Below, piece by piece: positions 25,118-32,325 of a stretch of 64,000 bases of DNA. The translations under genes were made by a program, and so were the position numbers. The DNA lies in contig NZ_SLZK01000003.1 of the NCBI RefSeq assembly GCF_004341105.1, positions 186,001 to 250,000 on the forward strand. Reading direction: 5' to 3'. Numbering within the stretch: position 1 is the first letter of the stretch; each line of letters opens with the position of its first letter. The notes below the pieces were generated by a model. The model did no database searches, was not told the DNA's origin, and worked only from the letters and a program-made list of their open reading frames with translations. This DNA is from Rhizobium sp. BK418. Lineage in GTDB: Bacteria > Pseudomonadota > Alphaproteobacteria > Rhizobiales > Rhizobiaceae.

Positions 25118-26431
25118 TTACTCCGCGGCCTGGCGCGCCATCGGATTGTTCGGGTGCGTCGTCCAGTTGGCGTAGTTCGGGTCGACGACCTTGCCGGTGC
25201 GCTTGTCAAGGGTGCCAGCGGGAAGCTGCTCCATGGTGATGCAGTTTTCGACAGGGCAGACGCTGACGCAGAGATTGCAGCCGACGCATTCCTCTTCCAT
25301 CACCTCGAAATGGCGGGCGCCATCGACGAAATTGGTGATCGCCTGGTGCGAGGTGTCCTCGCAGGCAATGTAGCAGCGGCCGCATTTGATGCAGGCGTCC
25401 TGATCGATCTTCGCCTTGGCGATGTAGTTGAGGTTGAGATATTGCCAGTCGGTGACGTTTTGCACGGCGCGGCCGGTGATGTCGTCGAGGGTCCTGTGGC
25501 CCTTTTCGTCCATCCAGTCCGAGAGGCCCGTGATCATCTCCTGTACGATCTTGAAGCCATAGGTCATGGCGGCGGTGCAGACCTGCACGTTGCCGGCGCC
25601 GAGCACCAGGAATTCGGCCGCATCGCGCCAGGTGGTGATGCCACCGATGCCGGAGATCGGCAGGCCGTAGGTTTCCGGATCGCGGGCAATCTCGGCGACC
25701 ATGTTCAGCGCGATCGGCTTGACGGCCGGACCGCAATAACCGCCGTGGCTGCCCTTGCCGCCGACGGTCGGGTTCGGGGCAAAATTGTCAAGATCGACCG
25801 AGACGATCGAATTGATCGTATTGATGAGCGAGACGGCATCCGTGCCGCCGGCCTTGGCGGCCCGCGCCGGCCGGCGGATATCGGTGATATTGGGAGTCAG
25901 TTTGGTGATGACAGGCATGCGCGTGTACTGCTTGCACCAGCGCACGACCATTTCGATATATTCCGGCACCTGGCCGACGGCCGAGCCCATGCCGCGCTCG
26001 GACATGCCGTGCGGACAGCCGAAGTTCAGTTCGATCCCGTCGGCGCCGGTCTCTTCCACCAGCGGCAGAATCGCCTTCCAGGCCTGTTCCTCGCAGGGAA
26101 CCATGATCGAGGCGACAAGCGCCCGGTCCGGCCAGTTCATCTTGACCTGCTTCATTTCCCGCAGGTTGGTCTGCAGGTCGCGGTCGGTGATGAGCTCGAT
26201 ATTGTTCAGTCCGAGCAGACGGCGATCGGCGCCCCAGATCGCCCCGTAGCGCGGACCGTTGACGTTGACGACCGGCGGACCTTCTTCGCCCAGCGTCTTC
26301 CAGACGACGCCGCCCCAGCCCGCCTTGAAGGCGCGCTCGACATTATAAGCCTTGTCGGTCGGCGGTGCGGAGGCGAGCCAGAAGGGGTTCGGAGACTTGA
26401 TGCTGACGAAATTATTGCGGAGATCAGCCAT
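25118..26431 (-). CDS. preA: NAD-dependent dihydropyrimidine dehydrogenase, PreA subunit
   Basis: Reduces uracil or thymine to the dihydro form, the first step of reductive pyrimidine catabolism. 437 residues. N-terminal FMN TIM barrel of the dihydroorotate dehydrogenase type (PFWLASAPPTDK, active-site cysteine in LNFGCPHGMSERGMGSAVG, ISGIGGITTWRDA) and two C-terminal [4Fe-4S] clusters (CIKCGRCYIACED and CVGCNLCVSVCP). Works as a complex with PreT, whose gene is 15 bases upstream. Confidence 0.96.
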   Translation of the reverse strand: MADLRNNFVSIKSPNPFWLASAPPTDKAYNVERAFKAGWGGVVWKTLGEEGPPVVNVNGPRYGAIWGADRRLLGLNNIELITDRDLQTNLREMKQVKMNWPDRALVASIMVPCEEQAWKAILPLVEETGADGIELNFGCPHGMSERGMGSAVGQVPEYIEMVVRWCKQYTRMPVITKLTPNITDIRRPARAAKAGGTDAVSLINTINSIVSVDLDNFAPNPTVGGKGSHGGYCGPAVKPIALNMVAEIARDPETYGLPISGIGGITTWRDAAEFLVLGAGNVQVCTAAMTYGFKIVQEMITGLSDWMDEKGHRTLDDITGRAVQNVTDWQYLNLNYIAKAKIDQDACIKCGRCYIACEDTSHQAITNFVDGARHFEVMEEECVGCNLCVSVCPVENCITMEQLPAGTLDKRTGKVVDPNYANWTTHPNNPMARQAAE

Positions 26432-26446
26432 TGGTCATTCTCCCCT

Positions 26447-27808
26447 TCAGGCGACCGCGACAGCCGGAGCGGCTGCGGCAGTGAGGGCGCGGTGAATGGA
26501 TTCGGCCGCATCGCGGCCATGCGCGACGGCAGATACGGTGAGATCCTCACCGCCGAAGACGCAGTCGCCGCCGGCCCACACACCTTCGATCGATGTGCGG
26601 CCTTCGGCATCCACGGCGATACGGCCGGATTCCATGCGCAGCGCGCCTAGGCCGGAAGCCTCAAAGGTCTGGCCGATCGCCTTGAATATCTGGTCGGCGG
26701 CAATCACGCCGGTCTCGCCGGTGCTAGTGAGGCGGCCATCAACGAGAGCCGTATATTCCACCTCGATCGCGGCCACCTTACCATCCTGCGAGATGATCGA
26801 TTTCGGGGCCAGCCAATGGCGGATGATGACGCCCTTTGACGTTGCGAGATCCTGCTCGAATTCCGAAGCGTTCATATGTTCCTTGCCGCGGCGGTAGCAG
26901 ATCGTCACTTCCTCGGCGCCGAGCAGCTTTGCCTGCACGGCGGCATCGATTGCCGTCATGCCGCCACCCAAGACGACGACGCGGCGGCCGATGGCGATGT
27001 CGCCCTTGTTGCCGGCCTGGCGGAGGGCGGCGATGAAATCGACGGCATCAACGACACCGGACAGATTTTCGTTGTCGACGCGCAGCGCGTTGACGCCGGC
27101 AAGGCCGAGGCCGAGGAAGACGGCGTCATACCGGCTCTGGAGATCGGCGAGGGAGAAATCGCGGCCGAGCTGCTCACCGTGCTTCACTTCGATGCCGCCG
27201 ATGGAAAGGACGTAATCGACCTCTTTCTGGGCGAAGTCATCGACCGTTTTGTAGGTGGCGATACCATATTCGTTGAGGCCGCCGGATTTCGGCCTGGCAT
27301 CATAGATGACGACCTCATTGCCTTTTACGGCGAGGCGGTGGGCTGCAGCGAGGCCGGCGGGGCCGGCGCCGACGACGGCGATCTTCTTGCCGGTCGGTTC
27401 CGCGCGCCGATAGAACTGCTTGCCAGCAGCCATGGCCGCATCGGTCGCGTAGCGCTGCAAGCGACCGATCTCCACCGGCCGTTCCTCGGCCGTGTTGCGC
27501 ACGCAGGCCTGCTCGCAGAGCTCTTCGGTGGGACAGACGCGGGCGCACATGCCGCCAAGGATGTTCTGGTCGAAAATGGTCTTCGCCGAACCCAGGGGAT
27601 TGCCGGTCGATATCTGGCGGATGAAGAGCGGAATGTCGATCGAGGTGGGACAGGCCGTCATGCACGGCGCGTCATAACAGAAATAGCAGCGGTCAGCTGC
27701 GACCAGCGCTTCGTGATTGTCGAGGCGCGGATGAAGATCGGAAAAATTAGCCTCGTACTCGGCGGACGAAAGCCGGCCGGCACGAATCCCAGTTTCCAGG
27801 CGTTCCAT
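26447..27808 (-). CDS. preT: Dihydropyrimidine dehydrogenase PreT subunit (FAD/NADH, Fe-S)
   Basis: 453 residues. N-terminal Fe-S segment (CYFCYDAPCMTACPTSIDIP, then CARVCPTEELCEQACV), FAD-binding Rossmann motif (VVGAGPAGLAAAHRLAVKG) and a second nucleotide site (VVVLGGGMTAIDAAVQAKLL). Feeds electrons from NADH to PreA. First gene of the preTA operon, with a RutR-like operator about 60 bases upstream of its start. Homologous to small glutamate synthase subunits; adjacency to preA makes PreT the secure call. Confidence 0.95.
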   Translation of the reverse strand: MERLETGIRAGRLSSAEYEANFSDLHPRLDNHEALVAADRCYFCYDAPCMTACPTSIDIPLFIRQISTGNPLGSAKTIFDQNILGGMCARVCPTEELCEQACVRNTAEERPVEIGRLQRYATDAAMAAGKQFYRRAEPTGKKIAVVGAGPAGLAAAHRLAVKGNEVVIYDARPKSGGLNEYGIATYKTVDDFAQKEVDYVLSIGGIEVKHGEQLGRDFSLADLQSRYDAVFLGLGLAGVNALRVDNENLSGVVDAVDFIAALRQAGNKGDIAIGRRVVVLGGGMTAIDAAVQAKLLGAEEVTICYRRGKEHMNASEFEQDLATSKGVIIRHWLAPKSIISQDGKVAAIEVEYTALVDGRLTSTGETGVIAADQIFKAIGQTFEASGLGALRMESGRIAVDAEGRTSIEGVWAGGDCVFGGEDLTVSAVAHGRDAAESIHRALTAAAAPAVAVA

Positions 27809-27866
27809 TGAAGTTCCCTCTTTATTGGTAACGACTAGTGAGGGAATCGTAACTCAGGTTCAAAAA

Positions 27867-27882
27867 TTTATCAAACGGTAAA
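27867..27882. promoter_or_regulatory. RutR-like operator upstream of preTA
   Basis: TTTATCAAACGGTAAA is a near-perfect inverted repeat (TTTATC against TTTACC after complementing GGTAAA), sharing the right half GGTAAA with the site at 20643-20658. It is about 60 bases upstream of the preT start. Confidence 0.55.
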
Positions 27883-28047
27883 ATTTCGGCAATTTCCTTT
27901 CGTTCCTGCCGTTTAACTTATTGATTTTATTTTGTAAGATGATTCTTCGAGCAATCCTTGCCCTGCTGTTGGGCGGACCGGCGCAGCAACCGGGATTTCC
28001 GGTCACGAAAAAAATTGACGAAAGTCCAATTTTTTTTCCGAACAGGC

Positions 28048-28072
28048 GGAACCAAAGTTAACGCCCGTAGTT
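28048..28072 (+). promoter_or_regulatory. EcfG-type promoter for the candidate RNA
   Basis: GGAAC at 28048-28052 and GTT at 28070-28072 with 17 bases between, matching the alphaproteobacterial EcfG/RpoE2 promoter pattern (GGAAC-N16/17-CGTT or GTT). No gene starts downstream before the terminator at 28168-28201, so the product would be an RNA. Confidence 0.65.
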
Positions 28073-28078
28073 AATGCG

Positions 28079-28201
28079 GTATCCGAATGATGACCGCATC
28101 GACCCAACATGCGCGCCCCCAACCCATCATTCGGACGTACTCACGGTCCCCTCCCGGTGAGTGAAGACAGCTGGTGCGCCGCCCTCGCACCGGCTGTTTT
28201 T
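28079..28201 (+). ncRNA. Candidate stress-induced small RNA with anti-Shine-Dalgarno loop
   Basis: From the expected start (about 28079) to the T-run is roughly 123 bases. Three hairpins are seen: TCCGAATGATG/CATCATTCGGA (28082-28092 with 28125-28135, perfect 11 pairs); ACTCAC/GTGAGT (28139-28144 with 28157-28162), whose 12-base loop holds CCCCTCCC; and the terminator CAGCTGGTGCG/CGCACCGGCTG (28168-28178 with 28186-28196) followed by TTTTT. A C-rich loop of this kind is used by several alphaproteobacterial small RNAs to mask ribosome-binding sites. It lies convergent to the HWE kinase gene in the stress locus. No open frame with a ribosome-binding site was found in it. It may correspond to a known rhizobial RNA family; that cannot be judged here. 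Confidence 0.6.
28168..28201 (+). terminator. Rho-independent terminator of the candidate RNA
   Basis: 11-base stem with one G-U type mismatch (CAGCTGGTGCG/CGCACCGGCTG), 7-base loop, then TTTTT at 28197-28201. No protein gene precedes it on the plus strand. Confidence 0.88.
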
Positions 28202-28274
28202 CGTTTGGGCCGGAGCAATTCCAGCGAAGTTGTGCAGTGGTTTTGCGTCCGCAATTGCGTGAAAAGCAAACATC

Positions 28275-29318
28275 TCAGGAGCGTTTGAGGATTTCGAATT
28301 CCGTTTCCGGGACCGTCAGGTGATATTCAATGCGGCCGGGTGCGAGTGTCAGTTCGGCCTTGCCATTGACGGAGGAGGGTACCACACGCTCCAGCACTGT
28401 GCGGCCGAAACTGTTTTCGCTGAACTCATGCACATCGTCCCTGTTTGGAAGGATTTCCACCCAGGCGAGCTCGATTGCCCGGCGGCCGGTGATCTTTGCC
28501 TCCCGGCAGTTCAGGGTGACCGACGTCGCCCCGCTGGCAATTGCGCCATAAGAGGCAGAATTGACGATCAGTTCATGCAGAGCCAGACCAAGATGCACGG
28601 CGGCGTTCGGTGTCAGATGGGCATTGATGCCAAAAATCGGCATGGAGCCCGATGTTTCCGGCCAATAGGGCGCGAACTGTTTTTCGGCGAGCTCGAACAG
28701 GAAGGCGCCGCGCCAGCTGGAATCGGTGACCAGATCCTGAGAGTTGGAGAGTGACTGAAGGCGCCCGCGGAATTTCACCAGGAAAGCATCGAGAGAAATG
28801 GTATTGCGAGCGGTCTGCGTGGCGATGCCCTGGATGATGGCAAGCAGATTCTTGGAGCGGTGGGAAAGCTCGCGCAGCAGCGATTTCAGCACCTTTTCGC
28901 GGTGCCGGCTTTCGGTGACTTCCGAGATAACGGAGAGCAGGCCGTAATTGCTGCGATCGCCGGTGCGTTGAACTTTCAGTTCGAACGTCCTGACTTCGCC
29001 ATCGATTGTAACATCGACTTCGGCATTGCTGGAAGCGCCGGTCTCAAGCACTCTCTGTTTCATCGCGACAAGGGACTTGCCGTGTGTTTCGCCAAACAGC
29101 GAGCCGTCATCGCCACCGGCGACAAATCGTTTCTCAAAATGGGGAGGGAGGTTTTCGGCATAGATTATGGCAAGGCTCGCGTCCTGATACAGGATCGAGA
29201 TAGCGGCACTGGCGAGCGCGCGCTCCATAATGACCGCCTTGCCTTCGGTGGTGAAAGGCGTTCCGGACAATGGTCCAGTCGTATTCACTCGGCCGCCTTT
29301 CCTCAGTCCCTTAGACAT
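28275..29318 (-). CDS. HWE-family sensor histidine kinase of the general stress response
   Basis: 347 residues: a PAS-like N-terminal region (about 30-135) without membrane segments, then the HWE/HisKA_2 dimer and phosphoacceptor helix (LRELSHRSKNLLAIIQGIA, His in SHRSKN), and an HWE ATPase domain (LALHELIVNSASYGA, ELAWVE). Such cytosolic kinases phosphorylate or dephosphorylate PhyR. Its position next to phyR, nepR and ecfG matches the RsiC-type kinase described in Sinorhizobium meliloti (established knowledge; homology here inferred from context). The ATG at 29318 has its GGGAGGG sequestered in a hairpin; ATG 29228 is an alternative start. Confidence 0.88.
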   Translation of the reverse strand: MSKGLRKGGRVNTTGPLSGTPFTTEGKAVIMERALASAAISILYQDASLAIIYAENLPPHFEKRFVAGGDDGSLFGETHGKSLVAMKQRVLETGASSNAEVDVTIDGEVRTFELKVQRTGDRSNYGLLSVISEVTESRHREKVLKSLLRELSHRSKNLLAIIQGIATQTARNTISLDAFLVKFRGRLQSLSNSQDLVTDSSWRGAFLFELAEKQFAPYWPETSGSMPIFGINAHLTPNAAVHLGLALHELIVNSASYGAIASGATSVTLNCREAKITGRRAIELAWVEILPNRDDVHEFSENSFGRTVLERVVPSSVNGKAELTLAPGRIEYHLTVPETEFEILKRS

Positions 29319-29320
29319 AT

Positions 29321-29337
29321 GGAGGGATTGTCCCTCC
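29321..29337 (-). promoter_or_regulatory. Hairpin hiding the ribosome-binding site of the HWE kinase gene
   Basis: On the minus strand the G-rich Shine-Dalgarno GGAGGGA is followed by a 3-base loop and TCCCTCC, a perfect 7-base inverted repeat ending 3 bases before the ATG at 29318. The only good ribosome-binding site for that start would be paired in RNA. Confidence 0.5.
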
Positions 29338-29396
29338 CGACAAAACTGCCGGTCATTCTAAAAGCAAGCGCCGCAAAAAACCGTTAAAGCCTCCAA

Positions 29397-29421
29397 TGCG
29401 CTCCGGCAGAGCCGGAACGCA
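29397..29421 (-). terminator. Hairpin downstream of phyR
   Basis: TGCGCTCCGGC and GCCGGAACGCA form an 11-base stem (one mismatch) with a 3-base loop; on the minus strand a run of six T follows about 17 bases later. It separates phyR from the kinase gene and is a plausible but imperfect terminator. Confidence 0.5.
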
Positions 29422-29461
29422 TCGTTGCCGGAATGGTTCCGGAGCGGTCAAAATTCACGCT

Positions 29462-30256
29462 TCAGGCCGCCACACGGGTCGTTTCATTGAAGAAAAGCGC
29501 CTGACTGATCAGGGCCTTGACCATGTCGGGATTGAAGGGCTTGGTCACGAGGAAGGTGGGCTCCGGACGCTCTCCAGTCAGCAATCTCTCCGGAAAAGCG
29601 GTGATGAAGATCACCGGAACACTCGAGGTCTTCAGAATATCGTTGACGGCATCGATGCCTGAGCTGCCGTCGGCAAGCTGGATATCGGCCAGTACCATGC
29701 TCGGTTTCGTCTTGTTGTAGAGCGCGACCGCTTCGCTGTGGGTGCGGGCGATGCCGGTGACGCGATGGCCGAGGCTTTCGACCATCTGCTCGATATCCAT
29801 GGCGATCAGCGGCTCGTCCTCGATGATCATGATATCGGTCGCCACCTGACGCGAGATCTCGTGCGAAGCCTTGTCGAGGAGCTGCACGGTTTCTTCCTCG
29901 CTTGTTTCGAGAATGTCGGCGATTTCCGAGATGCGGAAATTCTCGACCGAAGCAAGCAGGAACGCCTGCCGGGCGAGCGGCGAGACCTTCGAAAGGTTCA
30001 GCGTGGCGCGCTGTTCCCACGCATAGGGAGAGGAGGGCTCCGGAATCTCGACCGCAGTGGAACCAAACAATTGCGTGAAGAGTTTGTAGAGTGCAACGCG
30101 GTCGTTCGCGGTATCCGGGAAAATGGTGAGATCGGCGATGATCGCTTCCAGGACGGCGGCGACGTAGGCATCGCCCGAGGTCTGAGTGCCGGTGAGAGCG
30201 CGAGAATAACGACGCAGATAAGGAAGGTGCGGCGCAATTCGAGTGGAAAGGGTCAT
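29462..30256 (-). CDS. phyR: Anti-anti-sigma response regulator PhyR
   Basis: Central switch of the alphaproteobacterial general stress response: phosphorylated PhyR captures NepR and frees EcfG. 264 residues. N-terminal sigma-like domain (sigma-2-like about 1-65, sigma-4-like about 80-130, ISEIADILETSEEETVQLL) fused to a C-terminal receiver domain (IMIIEDEPLIAMDIEQMV, phospho-acceptor Asp in VLADIQLADGSSG, conserved Thr in IFITAFPE, Lys in VTKPFNPDM). Divergent from nepR-ecfG; an EcfG-type promoter precedes it, giving positive feedback. Confidence 0.97.
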   Translation of the reverse strand: MTLSTRIAPHLPYLRRYSRALTGTQTSGDAYVAAVLEAIIADLTIFPDTANDRVALYKLFTQLFGSTAVEIPEPSSPYAWEQRATLNLSKVSPLARQAFLLASVENFRISEIADILETSEEETVQLLDKASHEISRQVATDIMIIEDEPLIAMDIEQMVESLGHRVTGIARTHSEAVALYNKTKPSMVLADIQLADGSSGIDAVNDILKTSSVPVIFITAFPERLLTGERPEPTFLVTKPFNPDMVKALISQALFFNETTRVAA

Positions 30257-30303
30257 TAAAAACTCCCGTATGCAGGCAGATAAAATTGCTACAATGACCT
30301 GAC

Positions 30304-30328
30304 AACGCGATCTTCATAAAAAAGTTCC
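30304..30328 (-). promoter_or_regulatory. EcfG-type promoter of phyR
   Basis: On the minus strand GGAAC (plus 30324-30328) and CGTT (plus 30304-30307) are 16 bases apart, an exact match to the EcfG pattern, 48 bases upstream of the phyR start. Confidence 0.85.
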
Positions 30329-30336
30329 TGAGGTGA

Positions 30337-30361
30337 GGAACTATTTTTGCCGCGTTGCATT
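30337..30361 (+). promoter_or_regulatory. EcfG-type promoter of nepR-ecfG
   Basis: GGAAC at 30337-30341, then 18 bases, then TT at 30360-30361, fitting the RpoE2 form GGAAC-N18-TT although CATT replaces CGTT. Its GGAAC and that of the phyR promoter form an inverted repeat, AGTTCCT...AGGAACT, so the two promoters diverge back to back. The implied leader before nepR is about 160 bases. Confidence 0.7.
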
Positions 30362-30531
30362 ATTCTAGCCGACAAAGAAGGGCGTCACGTTTTGACTTAT
30401 GTGAGCGGATTGAATCTACGGCATCAACGGTTCGGAAGAACTGGCTTGATCGATCGAATATCCATTCCATTTGGCTTTCACAGCAGACTTTGCCTTTCAT
30501 CCCAAGACAACAGGCAAGAAGTGATCAATTA

Positions 30532-30738
30532 ATGACGACACAAAAGACAGAGGCAGCAGACGAACGCCAGCTGGAAGTGCGGGCGAGCGACATACTGGAT
30601 CCGAACAATCAAATCGGTGTCAGGTTGCGGTCGCTCTATGCTGCCGCGCAGGAGGAAGCTATTCCCGATCGCTTCCTCGACCTGCTCGAGAAGCTCGACC
30701 AGGCCGAAATGATGGCCTCCGCAAAAATGGCCGAATAG
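30532..30738 (+). CDS. nepR: Anti-sigma factor NepR
   Basis: 68 residues. Binds and inhibits EcfG until captured by phosphorylated PhyR. The core helix motif IGVRLRSLYAAAQEEAIPDRFLDLLEKL carries the NepR signature (LR.LY......PDRF..LL..L; quoted in part: IPDRFLDLLEKL). ATG 30532 is the only start that gives a normal-length protein. ecfG begins 8 bases after its stop, so the pair is co-transcribed from the EcfG-type promoter. Confidence 0.93.
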   Translation: MTTQKTEAADERQLEVRASDILDPNNQIGVRLRSLYAAAQEEAIPDRFLDLLEKLDQAEMMASAKMAE

Positions 30739-30746
30739 GAATCCGC

Positions 30747-31301
30747 ATGGAAAAAGCGCAACCGAGCTTCAAGCGCGAACTCCTGGCGGCCCTGCCGAGC
30801 CTTCGTGCTTTTGCCATATCGCTGATCGGCCGGCATGACCGTGCCGACGACCTGGTTCAGGATACGATCATGAAGGCCTGGGCCAAGCAGGACCATTTCG
30901 AGATGGGCACCAACATGAAGGCCTGGCTCTTCACGATCCTGCGCAACGAGCTTTACAGCCAGATGCGCAAGAGCGGCCGCGAAGTGCAGGACAGCGATGG
31001 TTTGTTTACCGAATCGATGGCAACGCACCCATCCCAATACGGCGCGCTTGATTTGCAGGACTTCAAGAAGGCGCTGAACCAGCTGCCGCCGGATCAACGC
31101 GAAGCGATCATTCTCGTCGGCGCTTCGGGCTTCTCTTACGAGGAAGCGGCGGAAATCTGCGGTTGCGCCGTCGGTACCATCAAGAGCCGCGTGAACCGTG
31201 CGCGACAGCGTCTGCAGGAACTCCTGCAGATTTCCGGCGAGGCGGATTTCGGCCCGGATGCGACGTCGGCGCCCTTGACCTCGAAGGCCTTTGCCTTCTG
31301 A
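30747..31301 (+). CDS. ecfG: General stress sigma factor EcfG (RpoE2-like)
   Basis: 184 residues, ECF sigma factor of group 15. Region 2 (RADDLVQDTIMKAWAKQDHF, then NMKAWLFTILRNELYS) and region 4 (LPPDQREAIILVGASGFSYE, then GCAVGTIKSRVNRARQRL) are complete. Start ATG follows GGAATCCGC spacing typical for this organism. Directs transcription from GGAAC...CGTT promoters, four of which are found in this locus. Downstream genes are on the opposite strand. Confidence 0.96.
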   Translation: MEKAQPSFKRELLAALPSLRAFAISLIGRHDRADDLVQDTIMKAWAKQDHFEMGTNMKAWLFTILRNELYSQMRKSGREVQDSDGLFTESMATHPSQYGALDLQDFKKALNQLPPDQREAIILVGASGFSYEEAAEICGCAVGTIKSRVNRARQRLQELLQISGEADFGPDATSAPLTSKAFAF

Positions 31302-31437
31302 CCAGCTCGTTTCTTGAGTTGAAACATAGCCGGCTGCCTACGGGCGCCGGCTTTCTGTTTTGTGCCGAGGAGCTGTTTTCCGGCATCGCTTTCCGAAAGC
31401 CTTGTCACCGCATCAGTGCGATCATTCGCTTGGGTGG

Positions 31438-31839
31438 TCAGTCCTCCCGCTTCGAACCGACCAGATTGGCAGCAACGAGCGCGGCCACGATGCCTGCGGT
31501 CAATAGCGGCTGGGCGCGGACAAGGCCGACGCCGATGGTTGCCAGAGATTCAAGTGTCGCCCGGCGTTCGCGGGCGCGGCGGGCCTCTCGGGCATTGATG
31601 ATCGCCATGACAACGAAGACGATGATCGCGATCAGCAGCGCACACGCTGCCAGGAAAACCGAAGCACCGATCGGCCCATAGATGCCGGCGAGCCAGATGG
31701 CCCCGGCGGTGACGGCAAGCGCATAGGCAGTCAGCAGAAAAAGCAACGCAACGGCGATGAAGATGCCATTGCGCTTGGTGCGTTCTACCGTGCGGTGGAC
31801 GCTCGTGCCTACGAGCAGGCTCAGGATCTGGAAGAGCAT
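31438..31839 (-). CDS. Membrane protein of the stress locus (phage-holin-superfamily-like)
   Basis: 133 residues with two strong N-terminal membrane segments (IAVALLFLLTAYALAVTAGA and IGASVFLAACALLIAIIVFV), a charged cytoplasmic helix (NAREARRARERRA) and a third segment near the C-terminus. Resembles small membrane proteins often paired with DUF883/YqjD-like genes. It follows the DUF883-like gene by 8 bases in an operon with an EcfG-type promoter, so it is probably general-stress induced. Function unknown. Confidence 0.8.
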   Translation of the reverse strand: MLFQILSLLVGTSVHRTVERTKRNGIFIAVALLFLLTAYALAVTAGAIWLAGIYGPIGASVFLAACALLIAIIVFVVMAIINAREARRARERRATLESLATIGVGLVRAQPLLTAGIVAALVAANLVGSKRED

Positions 31840-31847
31840 CGAGCCTC

Positions 31848-32192
31848 CTAGCGGCGGGCGAGCATGGCGACGAGCACGCCGAAGGCAGCAGCGGCGCCGA
31901 TCGTTGCCAGCGGATGACGGCGGACCGTCTTGCGCATTTCGCCGGCGCTGCGCAGGTAACGCTGCTGCAACTCGTTCAACAGATCTTCGCTCCGGCCAAG
32001 GAAGTCCTCATAGCTTGCGGATGCCTGCGAACGCAGTTTCTCGCCCTGTCGGCGCGAGGTCTTGCCGAGAGCATGGGTCAGTTCGGCGATCTCTTCGCGC
32101 AGGGTTTCGATCTGGTCTTCAATACTGGCTTCGAGATTTTGGAGAGCGCCGTTGCGGCGGCTGCGGCTGGACTGGAAGAAGGAGTAGGCCAT
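31848..32192 (-). CDS. DUF883/ElaB-YqjD-like membrane-anchored protein
   Basis: 114 residues from ATG 32192, with GGAGA 6 bases upstream; the frame is open to 32339 but that would run over the promoter. A long amphipathic helix (about 15-85, rich in Glu, Arg, Gln) ends in a C-terminal membrane segment (HPLATIGAAAAFGVLVAML), the plan of ElaB/YqjD proteins that tether stationary-phase ribosomes in E. coli. First gene of a two-gene operon with a canonical EcfG promoter. Confidence 0.8.
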   Translation of the reverse strand: MAYSFFQSSRSRRNGALQNLEASIEDQIETLREEIAELTHALGKTSRRQGEKLRSQASASYEDFLGRSEDLLNELQQRYLRSAGEMRKTVRRHPLATIGAAAAFGVLVAMLARR

Positions 32193-32300
32193 GATTGTCT
32201 CCATAGCTTGGCGCGGATAGGCGCCGCCCGGTTTTATCCGGGTCAGCACCGTCAATGGCATGAACGAGAGCGCCCGGCTTTGACCCAAATCATTGCCCAC

Positions 32301-32325
32301 AACGCATTTGCGCCGGAAAGGTTCC
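32301..32325 (-). promoter_or_regulatory. EcfG-type promoter of the DUF883-like operon
   Basis: On the minus strand GGAAC (plus 32321-32325) and CGTT (plus 32301-32304) are separated by exactly 16 bases. It lies immediately beyond the hmuV stop and about 110 bases upstream of the DUF883-like start. Confidence 0.82.

Noticed and set aside
25088..26650. Long open frame on the plus strand opposite preA and the end of preT
   Set aside because: It is the mirror of high-GC codon use in preA/preT; it crosses both genes, has no ribosome-binding site and no family sequence.
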